Origin: Phoronis australis
Taxonomy: Eukaryota > Phoronida > Phoronidae
Assembly (NCBI GenBank): GCA_002633005.1
Contig: NMRA01000243.1
Location: 399,718 to 463,717 of the forward strand
DNA length: 64,000 nt
Reading direction: 5' to 3'
The number at the start of each line of letters is the position of its first letter. Position 1 is the stretch's first letter. The position numbers and the translations under genes were made by a program. The notes beneath the pieces are model-generated. The model saw nothing but the letters and a program-made list of their open reading frames with translations. It did not search any database and had not been told where the DNA came from. Positions 15,201-27,200 of this stretch are shown in pieces.

Positions 15201-18200
15201 CTCCAGTAGATATAGGGGAGCCTCCACAAGCTGTTACCTTTGTCAAGACTTTCAAGATTCACATTACAGAAAAACATACACACAAGACAGGCCCACGAAA
15301 CTAGGCATCTGACTTTCTACCACGTATATATATCCTCCACTTAAGACTGAAAAAAATCTCAAAACGACCGGCAGAATAGACCAGTTAGCATTACGAAAAT
15401 TTACAGGTTGGTTTTTGAAACCACTGTGAGGTACGCTGTGACAAACAACATATTATCCGTGAAGCAATTCTTGACAACCGTCGAGGAATGCAATATAACC
15501 CTCATTCCCAGTCATTCTTACTCTCTAACTGACAAAGTCTGTGACTTACCAAAGCATGCCAATGCAGTAGATAATTGATGCTGGCTTTCTTCAACATGTT
15601 ATCGCAACCCCCGAAAAAACATTTCACTGATTTTTTATTTCAAATGCCGGTAAAAGGCTACAAATGAGATGTCAAATGAGGCTGTGAATCAATTTTGCAG
15701 CAACACAACTGACTCGAGCCGGAACTTGACGTGGCGTATCAGTGAACAAAAGCCAAAATTACCTCTCGTTCTTTGGACAAGTAAACGCTACTTTGTGGGA
15801 CAAAATATTGAATAGTTGGAAGTTGGTTTTACTTATACTGAAGACATGTGAAAGCCTGTTAACATCAAGAATTTAGGTTTCAAACCATATTTTTAGATTC
15901 TACTAATTACCAACCAAGCACAATGCTTCAGATTCAAGTCAATTCTGACTCAACTTCATATTTTCATTCACATGTGTTGTCGCTTATTCATTCATACTCA
16001 TGACAAGGCAGACCAGCACAGTTAAGTCATTGAACGGACACCAGAGGGAGAGAGGAGAGTCCATACTCTGTTGAACACACAACAATCCTCTCCACACCTC
16101 TGGAGAGGGATGTTATGCAACCCCTGTATTTGTTTACACAGAAAACAAGTTTCACACCTGATACCTTGACAGGGGTGTACTGGATAAGGGGAATACCTTG
16201 AGAGTCTGGCAAGATCCTGCAAGTCTCAGCAGGACATTGCCCTCTTATGTATTACACAGGCAGCATGTGGTTTCACAAACCATCACAAGCCACCGCTAGC
16301 CAGTGACTACAGTAAAATCTCCAATTTCAAACTAATATAAGTGCCAATACTGGCCTTTTTTGTTGCTTCCATGTCTTCAAAGTGTCATGGAATAATTTGT
16401 TTCACAAAGTGCATGATGGTTGCTATGGTATTTAACATGAACGAGGAAAGTATCAATTCGGCACAATAAATCTTTTATGGAAGAAATGAGAAAAGGGAAA
16501 TTTCAGTTTTCTGTCGTAGGGGACCCTTTAATTGGGAAATTTCATATGTGGCACTGCTGGTGTTTTTCAGATGCATTGTAAAGCCAGGGTCCTCACCCAG
16601 TGGAAGGGAAGCCACCCTTCACTGCATATGCCTAAAGTAGCCTAAACATTTTGCAGCAGCAATCCCAGTCTTGAGAATTTTTTAACCACTGGAGAACTTT
16701 TGGGCCTAAGGAGAGGAATTTCACACATTTTCAAATCTTTTTATAGTGGAATGAGGTCAATATTCGGCCCCAAAATTGAGGAATCAAGGGCACTGAAAGC
16801 AGCTGTGATCACGTGCTTGGCTTGTAATGCCTGGCGATATCTCGCGGAGACTTGCATTTTTGCGATTTTCTTGGTGCTATGAAGCACAGGTTCGGAATCT
16901 TAGGTGGTGAACTTTGCTTTAAAAATCTTTCGTGCAAAATATTTAAGAAAAGTCTATATACTCATACCATAGATGCATTTTAAGACTCACTTCCAATTTT
17001 TACATTTGTATATTTGTTACTTAAACATACTTGCCCAAAAAGCATACTGCAGTCGATCCATGCTGTTAATTATAGAGAGCCCAGTCGCCATCCCACGACG
17101 CATTTGAAAAACCACGACCTGACAGCGTCGCTAACTGAGTAAGTTTTGCCGCAGATGATGACACCCCAAATCTGACACAAGGGCCTGGTCTCTAATCTTT
17201 ATACTCGAAACGAACTATTTTTGGCAATTTCTCTGCTCCTTTCGTGCGAACTTAAGATAATTGGTTATCAGACTGTGCTCGAATACATTATAGTTTATGC
17301 CTAGGAGTTTCTAGTTGAAGTTTGCCCTTGAAGACCCATATATCCGTGCTACAAACTCGAGTAAAAACTCGAAATTTCAAGTTCAAACTCGAACTTATTG
17401 CTTTAATATTGGGTTTACAAACTGTGAACTAAGGGCAATAAATTATCTACGTAAGATATTGTGTACTCAAGCATAGAATAATACACTTATCTTGAGTTCG
17501 CCCAAAAGTAGAGTAGAAAATGCCAAACCTAATTTCGAGTTCCATTTCGAGTAAAAAGATTGGAGACCGGGCCAAGGAGTCACCCCCCGCAACCAAATGG
17601 CACAAGTTGTACATGAGATACATATGTACTTACATAATCGTGAAATGCTTTCGCCTCGCTCGAGTGATCACAAGTATCCCTCCTCTCGGGCGCAGCGCAG
17701 TACAAGTCCCAGAATACACTGAAATGAAAGACATAGAATAAACTTATTGAAGAACGCTGGATTTTTATTAACATAACATTGGCACACGCCCCTATACGTG
17801 CGATAATTAAATCCTCCGTACTCATCAAGGTCAATGACCAGGGTGCAAGAAATGAGGAACTTAACTTAAGGGGAACACAGGTTAAGCCGAATATGAACGT
17901 TTACAAACCAAATTTTTGAGAAGTTAGGGCTGGGAATTTATCGGGAACAGCTGAATCAAGTAAACGCAAAGAGGGGAGCTGCATCTAAGTCAAACACGTG
18001 CGTAAGAGTCGAATAAAACATAATTGGAAAGAGATGAAGTCAAAACTACACAGCGTTACACCTTTAGTAGTGACAGACCTCCTAGGTGTGGCAAAGAACA
18101 ACACAGGGGTACCCAGCTATTACAATAACGGCTGGAACAAATAACCTTTTTTTCTAATTACAGTAAAAAGTTTCCTGCTCAAGGTCAGAGCTTGTATCAA

Positions 18201-21200
18201 ATTTTAGAAATAGCTAAAAACGGCTGTCCAAAATTCAAGAATTACTACCAACGAGAAACTATGATTCACTTTTATGTTACAGGGCCTGGAAAGGCCAATC
18301 ACAAAAGAGGAAATTTTCCAGGTCATGTATCATTCCATAAATAGGCTTGCGTGATAAAAATATTTTGGAGTCGTAAAATTTAACTGAAATAAAACGTTTT
18401 TGCATGAATTAAGTCAAAATAATCACAAAAAAGAGATGCAAAGAGAGTAAACTTGAAATCAAATAAGAGGAAATCAAAACCAAAAAAGAGGAAATCCTCT
18501 TAAAAAGAGGATAATTCCAAGCCCTAATGCTACACGCTATGGGGATCCATGAAAGGTTGCATAAGCAGCTATTTTTGATAATTTAATGAATTACCAACTT
18601 TATTTTCAGACTGTTGATATAAAAACCGGAGAAAACTGATGAACGCCAACATCTCCCATGTCCCAACCTTCAGAATCAAGAAAATTCCTTTTCGGATAGA
18701 GCTTCATTGTCCCAAAACTTTAAGAGACTGTCCCAAATTGGAGAACTTTTACAAGTAGAAAATCTCCATTTTGAGACGGTGAAAATTTCTCAAGATCGGA
18801 CCTGAAATAAATGACTGATCTTTCATCTTAATGTAACACGTTACAGGGATGTACCGAAAATGTTGTATTCGAAGCTTTTATTGACAATTTTACGAACTGC
18901 CTGTTAATACAAAATGCAATGTGTCCTATGTTTGAGAAACCTGATGAACACCAAAATCGCCCATGTCCAAATTTTCAGAATCAATAAATTCAATTTTGAC
19001 TTGAATTCCAGTGTCTACGAATTTTGAGACTGACCCAAACTGCAAAATTTTTACCATACACAACATGTAAAGTGGATGTTCATTGGTTTGTGTTTACCAG
19101 ACGTCACAAAGAAGTGAAAATTAACAATTAATATTTACGGCCATTTTCAAAAAAAAAATTATCAGACAGTTCTTGACAAGATGAGAAATAGGATCGTGAT
19201 ATGAATCTCCACAATATCATTTTCCCAACAATTCTGGTCACCAAAACTACATGACTTGGAAATCATATGCGAAATTAACAACTTGAAAACAGATGTAATG
19301 AACCTGTAAAAATTAACAATAAGATTTTCAAAAACATGACCACAGACCTGTGTACCACCAAAATTGCATTCGAGTACTTTGGACACCAGATTTTTCAGTA
19401 AATTTACTGATTTTCGCGTAGAGACCAAACACCAAAAATGCAAACTTTGATCAGCACGTTAGCACAATGAAACTGTGTTTAGTTGGTACTTTTCCCAGCT
19501 ACTTACCTCTAAAACAGTTAAATACACGTAGTGATTTGACCACCAATTTTGAAAATTCTGTAAAGTGTTCAGATGGTGAACTGCACTTGCAGTAGTGAAA
19601 AGATCACGTTAATAAATGGAACAGTTCCTTATTGAGCTTCCATAATTACGTAAATACATGACCCAATGGTAATTTACAAATACATATACATGTTGTAACA
19701 AGATTCACAATAAAGAAGAGTTCCTCGCTTCAAAAGTTATGTTCGTTTCTCAACCAAAAACGTATCTGCAAGTTGAAAAGCTGGTTTGATTCCCTTCTGA
19801 TTCAGAAATTTTACAGCTACTTCTAGGCCAGCATTTTAGCTCTACCTGGCTTTTGCAAAATACAAAGTCCACTTCAGGTAATGAACAATGAGACTCACAA
19901 AGCTATGTAAACCAGAGCTAGGTTTTCCAAATTACCTGGTAAGGAACCATACAAAGACATTTAGGATACATGTAGAGGGAGGTATTACTGTCCTTCATAT
20001 AATCTGATGGACAGGTGGAATTCTATTGTGACATATTCACCAACATCAATACGGTATAAACATTTAGACATGTTTCTGAGTCATTATTACCCTAGATTAT
20101 ACCTATTTATCATGAAACTGGGAAGATAAAATTGAAAGCATTTTGTAAGCCTTAGAAAAACGGTAACTACAGTTTAGGCCTAATATTTCTGTACAAAAGT
20201 GAAAACCAATTTCAGTTGTCTTTAGACTAATGGAAGGTTTAGTAGGCAGTGGAGGTTGCAAGAGTTATCCTTCTCAAATATGAAATAACAACTGTCTGAA
20301 ACTGAGCAGTCTGTCAGCAAAGGTTGCATGCACAACACACCAAGGAAAGTTTTCCAAAATTTTGAACACTCCAATTCATGTTTTTGTACGCGGTTGCTTG
20401 GAATTCTGAGTTGGTTGAGATCAATATGATTTCTACCCCACGTCAATATTGATTTCATCATGTCCGTTTCCTAGGTATTCAACTAACATTCCATTTTGCC
20501 TCGTAACATGGGAGTTTGGCCAAGAAAGAACAGAGCAAAATTACAGGACACGCATATAGGTGTATTTATAAATGTGACAGGCAACTTATCAACAAAGTAC
20601 ACTTGGCAATGTCTTCAACAGGTGTTCGTTAAGCTAAATTACAGACATATACAATGGAAGAATTGAAATCTATTGATTTAATAACCTCAGTTAGCAAAAT
20701 AGTCTTAAATTACTTCAACTTGTCAATCACAGGTACAAGAATCCGTGAAATGACGAGCATCAAAAGACAATTTTCATTGTAGCACAGAGAATGTAACAAA
20801 TGATTTCAGAAAACATTTAGCACTTCTCTTCTGTACTTAATTATGTAGTGTTTGACAGATACAAGACTATACATTTCACATCTCAGTAAATTCTATCCCT
20901 GTTGTTAATCCAGCTTTGTTGTTTTTGCTGTTGTTGTTGTTAGTGTTGTTGACAAATCTATTATCTGCAATAGTGTAGAAACAAGGTATATGGATTTTGT
21001 GAGATACATAGGCTTTAGGAAGACAGCGATTTCATAGTCTGGAGTTTCAATTCACAGACAACAATCAATGAACGAGTTCTTTACAACATTTTGTGGAATA
21101 ACAATAGAACATGAATCACCAAAGACCAACTTGGAGCAGACAGGGCTTCAGATATGACGCCATCAATTTTGGACAAAAGGAAAAGCAAAGAGTGGACTTT

Positions 21201-24200
21201 TTCATTTTTGAAAGGCTTCTAACCATGCCATGAAAATTAGAGGAACCAAAGCTCTTGGTTGTAATCGCACCACTTACAAGTTTTCAAATCAATTTCAAAG
21301 TTCAGAATGAGAGTCATAATCTTTAAATCTGCTAAGTTAACCGTTTTGGTATGAAAAAATCAGCTTGCGTACCGATGCCCCTAAGCAGGGGACCAGGGTC
21401 CAAAATGGGTTTCCCAATTTCTCAGGGCGTCCATGATCAATAACGTGAGCCAGGATTCTTGTCACCCAAAGTCAACTTATTACTCTATGGTATGTTACTG
21501 TGGAAATATGGTCCTGCAGTAAAAGTTTTTCATATCTTGCATCATTTTTAAACCACATTTTTATTCTTGTCAGATCAACGACCTCCAGAGCTGCTGTTGG
21601 CAAGTTAAAACACAGACACTTGCTTATTTGTTTACTTGGGCGTCCAAATGCTGAAGAAAGCCTCCTTGGGTGCTGAAATTTGAGTCCAGTTGTCCTATTT
21701 GGACAACCAGGACACCTTCAAGATGAAGACCTGTAGCGGTGCCAAGAGGCAATACTAATTCTTACATGACGACATTACCAGGAGGCAGATACAGAAATTA
21801 TTTTTTTCGAGAAGCAAAATGTTTTGGTTCCTCTAATTTTCTAGTACACACATGCGTAATCGTGAACGACGAGGTCATGCCCCCAACGACCGAGGTTAAA
21901 GCGAACATTGGCATTAATGACCACCGACAAACTAAAGCATTCTATCCCGAGACGCTCTGTATTGCGAATCCTGGACGATTCGTCGATTGAAAGAAGTGAT
22001 TGCTGTATCCAAACAGATGTTAACTTTTCTGTATTAACGAGATGTCTACATGAATTATTCATGTAAATCAGTGATGGACAGTGTAGGATTGTCATCCAAT
22101 ACACACTGAAAAGCACAGTGCTTGTGCATGTAACTAAATGATAGCATGTAAATTATCAAATGATCCCATTCAGCAAAACATAGATGAATGTAGACACACG
22201 ACTAAATGGGACAAATAAAGGTGGTCATTATCATTCCTCCAGGTAACAGACATGAAGCATAAACTATAAATCAAAACTAACGGAAGCTTACTGAAATATT
22301 TCTCCCAACATTGCACAAATGCCTGGCCCCTTCTGCTGGGGATTGGCGACTGACCGATTTCCGCAAAAACTGTGTCACTCTCTGTCGACATTCCAAGACA
22401 AAAACTCTGGTTCCCTGACAACATGAATTAGACCACGCAATGTTCATTCAAGTAGGAGTTTTTGCTCAAACCACGAATCTCTGGCCCCTTCACGTCCACT
22501 GTCTAAAATGAGCATCGTGTCATTAAAGTGCTCATACACTGACAAGTTTCATCCACTACCACTGTATAATTTTCGCGTCGTTATGTGACACACAAAGTTA
22601 CCCCAAACAGACTTTCAAGACAATATATTCACTTGTTGAATTCTTTTTGTTGTTTGAGCTTTCTGAACCAAACAGTTAAAGGGGCATAATTTTACAGAAA
22701 TTAGCAGTAGAGCGGAATCGAACACACTAACTTTGTAGTAGTAGGAGCCAAATTCTCTACCGCTGAGCCAAATCCTACACGTTAAATAGCATGCCATGTC
22801 AAGGGTATTTAAACGACACATGCATCGGCTTTGATCTCAGCGAGTACCTAGCAGACATGACGAGACTTGGCGATTTGTAAAAAAATTACAAAAACACAAT
22901 GGATTTTGTTACTTAAAAAAACTCTGGTAGAAGCTTAATACCATCAAGAAGTCTATTCCACTTATTCATAATCCCAAAATTGCATTTTTCAGTCACATCA
23001 ATTGTTTTGTCCCTTTAAGGGCCTTTCTGTTCAAAAAACACCAAAAACTTTCTCAACACATCGAGACTTTTATCCCAACTGTGTCAAATTTAAATGCTTG
23101 GCAAAATTTGTTCTTTACAACTAACTAATTTCTTTAAGAAAGTTGTGTCACAACGGGAGATACGATTTTAAAAGGAAACTTGTCAAAAGTCACTTTCAGG
23201 GGTCCCACATTTTGAGAACCAGTTTTCTCCACTGACTAACGGGCACCAAACTGGTTCTCAAAATCGGGGAATCATGCAAGCGTCCGCTGCCGCAAATGTT
23301 CAGGGCTTGGAATGACCAATGACAAAAAACGCAGAAACTTTTACGGCCCAAATCATGCGCGCTACCCAGCCTTGAAATGGTTGATGTGAACCTTTCCCTG
23401 ACAAAAATCGGGAGGACTAAAAGAAACAAAAAAAGAAAACAAAAAAAACAAGAAAAACGTTATCACCATCAGTAGCATGCGTCTGCGTCCTTTTAGCTCG
23501 CCCGTCCACTCCCACCTCCACACACTTTTGGCTGCAGAGCCGTAGTATTTGTCACCGCGGTTTACAATAACACGAGACGCCATTGAAAATCCCACCACGC
23601 TATCCCAGATGCCCCGGCAATGTTGACAATTTACGTTCCTCCGAAACATGAAGAGCAACTTCCGCTTTTCGAGGTGAACGTCGTCGGCAACGCCGCGGTA
23701 AGAAAGGAATTTGCCACGGATATTTTATATCAAATCCGATTTTTTTACGCGGAAATATAATAAAATGCGAGGACAGAACATTTGAAAAAAGCGGAAATCC
23801 GCGTTTCCGCGGAAAATTCCAAGCCCTGAATGTTACATGATCTAAAGTAATTACATATCTGTTTTAAATCGCGGACAGACAACGTCCATAACCTGTACAG
23901 CCTGCACTCTAAATACCAAGACCATTCTTACTCAATACATAATTTGCTCTGAGGTCATGTGATCTTGTAATGACACTTTTTAAGAGTGCAAGGACTGCTC
24001 AATGCTAACCCAGACAGGAGTCAGTGGTAATAACTCTGTGCTGTGCAGTGTCCATATTCAGCTAATTTTGTGAGCAATCACAAACCATAATGACAATAGC
24101 GTCATACACCAGCACTAGTTACATAGTGATAACTGAAGATAAGAGACATTTATTTATCTGAGCTAACAATGAAAGGAGAGCAGATCAGGGAGTATGGATA

Positions 24201-27200
24201 TAACAGTATGAAGCAGTGCTTGACCGGAACAATGGCCTCACTTTAGTGAAAACTGGTCCTTTAAGATTGGAAAAGGAATGTTTAACACCTGTGCTCCATT
24301 CCCATTTCCAGTTCTAGGTTCCACTGGATTGAAGAAAACTTTTAAAAAGGCTACCAATAATTCAAACAGTGTTGGGAATTTTATTTTTACAATATTTAAA
24401 TCTTTTAGAAAGAACATAAATAATAAGACAGTGACCTCTGGTGGCAACTATACAATAAGCCTAACATTGTTTCCACTATTGGAGACCAAATCTTCGGCAT
24501 GGTGAGACAGAAAAAAAGTTGTTGCACACAGTGGCGGACATTTTTCATTGACACTACAACAAGAGTGAGACTTGTAAGGGCGTGACAAACCCCACAGAGA
24601 TTTTGGCAACCTATGAATTTTGAATAATAAAAAATTATTTGCAAAACATGAGAACTGAACATTTGAAAACTGGTCAATAAAACGACTGTACACAACAACC
24701 CTAGTAAAACTAACGTTTTAGCAATTGAATTAAAATTCTCAGACTTGTAACATACCGTGTATAGTACTTACCACCACCATGAATGTAAAAATCCTGGGGG
24801 CTCTCCTAATGTGATATTTTTCTCCCACCTTATCTGTAAATAAAATATCAACAAACTTAAATTTTAACAACATAGGATAATGAAAATCCTTATGGTTACC
24901 ACATAATAGTAGTCACCATATTACATAAGTTTGTTTAATGAATTTAACAACATTTCACGAACAAGATTTTTCTATGCAACATTCTTAGCATAAATGCAGG
25001 GTTTCCAGTGTGTGCAAAAATCTGAGAGGCCCACACGTCACAGACTTTCGTTTTGGCAGCCGCCACCCTCAAGCTTGCTCATATTGACCACCAAACTTCT
25101 AATCTGATTGGATGTTACACCGCCACATAAAAATGAAAAACGCAATTAAGAACAAACTCGAAAAAGCTCCTGTTGACACTAGTACAAGGTGTGGGATGAA
25201 CAATGATTTAAAATCAGATTTTGTTTCCCCCGTGCCAGCATTACTTCTTTTCGTCGTCTCACGTTCATTTATAAGCGAAGGACCTTGATGTCGCTCTCCC
25301 ATTAGGGATACTCTTATCATTAGTTCTGGGGATTGAACCCAAGATAGCGAAGTTGATTCACACGCTCGATTGAATATGTGTGTTGCTTATAGCGACTTCT
25401 AGTGATTACTGCAGTCAGAGTGGATTAAACCTTTCCCACTGCAGTAGAATTGTGCAACCCCATAGCTTAATACGGAGACGAGGATGCAATATCTGAGAGT
25501 TAGCACTTTTCCACTGGACGAAATTCCTAATACATGGGGTGTTGCAGCATTGCTGGAAATGCGACACAAGACCGCTCGGTTATCCCACAATGCACTATTA
25601 TTAAACACGGTCTATTTTCCCACACAATGAAGACTGGCTTTGAACGACCTTGACACTGATTTACAAGGGTGTGACTTAAAACGGAATGGAATTGGGAACC
25701 AGATAAGTTGAATATACGTAGTCTGCATGAAAATCGTCTGCTATGATGTCGATACAACTAATTTGTATTAAGCAAATATAGCCACAAGAACCTTCACCTC
25801 CTACACAATTTCAGGTGTTAAACTGTAAATATTCACGAGTGCAGTAGAATATCATCTACTTTAGATGGAAATAATCGCCAGAACTGTTTAGTTTCCAATT
25901 TTCAAGGTCTTCTAGCGTTGTTATGTTCCTAATATTTCGAACTGTTGCCAGGTGTTAAATATGGTAAAGAGCTGAACATGGAAAAAGCATTTATTCGGAG
26001 CTGCATATTCTTAATCAGGGCATGGAATAAACAATGACAAAGAGGAGGAAAACTTTCCAGGTGATGTATCGTTCCACAAATAAATAGGCCTCCCACACAG
26101 AAATATTTTTTGTGTTGACAAACATTTTTGCATGAATAAAGTAAAAATAATGATAAAAAGAGACGAAAGAAGAAGAAAGAGGAAATCCTCCTACAATAGG
26201 AAAATTCCAAGCCCTTCTTAATGGAAATGAAAAAAAAAATGTCCGCCATGTTTTGCCCTAAATTAGATTTTCCCAAGCAAGCTCCGAGGGCCTCCACTCC
26301 CAAACTTCCCCCTGGGTCTCCGCACCAGGGACTCGTCTGCAACCATCATTGAGACGGTTTAAAAAATGATGGCTTGGATGGCACGACTAAGAGAGAAAAA
26401 AAGACGGCCAATTTTGACTACTCACGCTGAATTTGTCCGCCACGTTAGGTTTGAATGTTCATGCTTGGAATAGTTTTATTCCAAAAAGCACATTGCAGTT
26501 AACACATACTTTCAACTCTGCTGCGTGCAAATGACAAGTGTTGTTTACAATCACATTGTTTACATGTCACCAAAATGTGTGAAGTCACCAGATGTTTAGG
26601 AGCTGACAACAGTCTCATAATGCACTTGAAAAACAACATCAGCACCACAGGTGAAACGCCTAAATTTGACTCAATGTGTTTCCAAAAGACGAACAACTGA
26701 AACGTTGAGTTCTTCAAAAGATCGGAAACTGTAGCTGAACTACCAAAATCGACTACTCAACTTTTGAAAAGAAACAACTGCTTTGTCGCGCGTTCCGCTA
26801 CAGCATCAAAATGTCCCAAGCCCCACTTTATAACATACATGGCGATATTTACATACTGAAACCACTGTCTTCATGCATGGAGGCATATTTTTGTACTTTT
26901 CCATACGACGAGCGCCTAATTTCATCCCTCCACATCCCAGTAGAAAAAAACAGCCGAAAATTTAAAATAAAATACACCATCAGTTTGGGTGTTACAGCTA
27001 ACACTTTCCCCTTGCAGCTTGACTTAGATCCAGATCTCCAGGTTTTTCGAAAGTTGGCAACTAGACAACTGTCACAATAAAATTGAGCCCTTGCCACAAA
27101 TCGGAATCGAATTTGAACACAGCATGAAGATCTTCAGTAAAGGCAGAGACAATCTTATCAGGTAAGTTATTTTGAAGCTTAAGCTGTATAAAAAAGGGGA

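Larger units (their letters stand above)
241..17633 (-). other. SSBP intron 4 (17.4 kb), repeats only
   Basis: No exon or foreign gene was recognised on either strand. It holds the minisatellites at 1001-1072, 1300-1745 and 3650-3782, SINE copies near 2455 and 10641, a CCAGGGTAGA-type MITE at 9087, an inverted-repeat element at 14064, an unclassified dispersed repeat near 7670, and otherwise AT-rich sequence. Short open frames here lack splice or homology support. Confidence 0.75.
17719..24771 (-). other. SSBP intron 3 (7.1 kb)
   Basis: Contains two copies of the TGGTAAAAATTCTCC inverted-repeat family (18162-19057) with a nested hAT-like element, a tRNA-like composite repeat (22700-23035), a 17-bp-arm hairpin (23209-23264) and a 528-bp hAT-like element (23301-23828). 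Nothing else recognised; 19.1-22.6 kb is featureless AT-rich sequence. Confidence 0.75.

Noticed and set aside
25929-26342. 137-codon open frame on minus strand
   Set aside because: Runs through the hAT-like insertion 26016-26215 and into flanking DNA, so the frame is a chance product.
26811-27080. 89-codon open frame in SSBP intron 2
   Set aside because: No family recognised, no exon borders of note, and a similarly long frame exists on the opposite strand.
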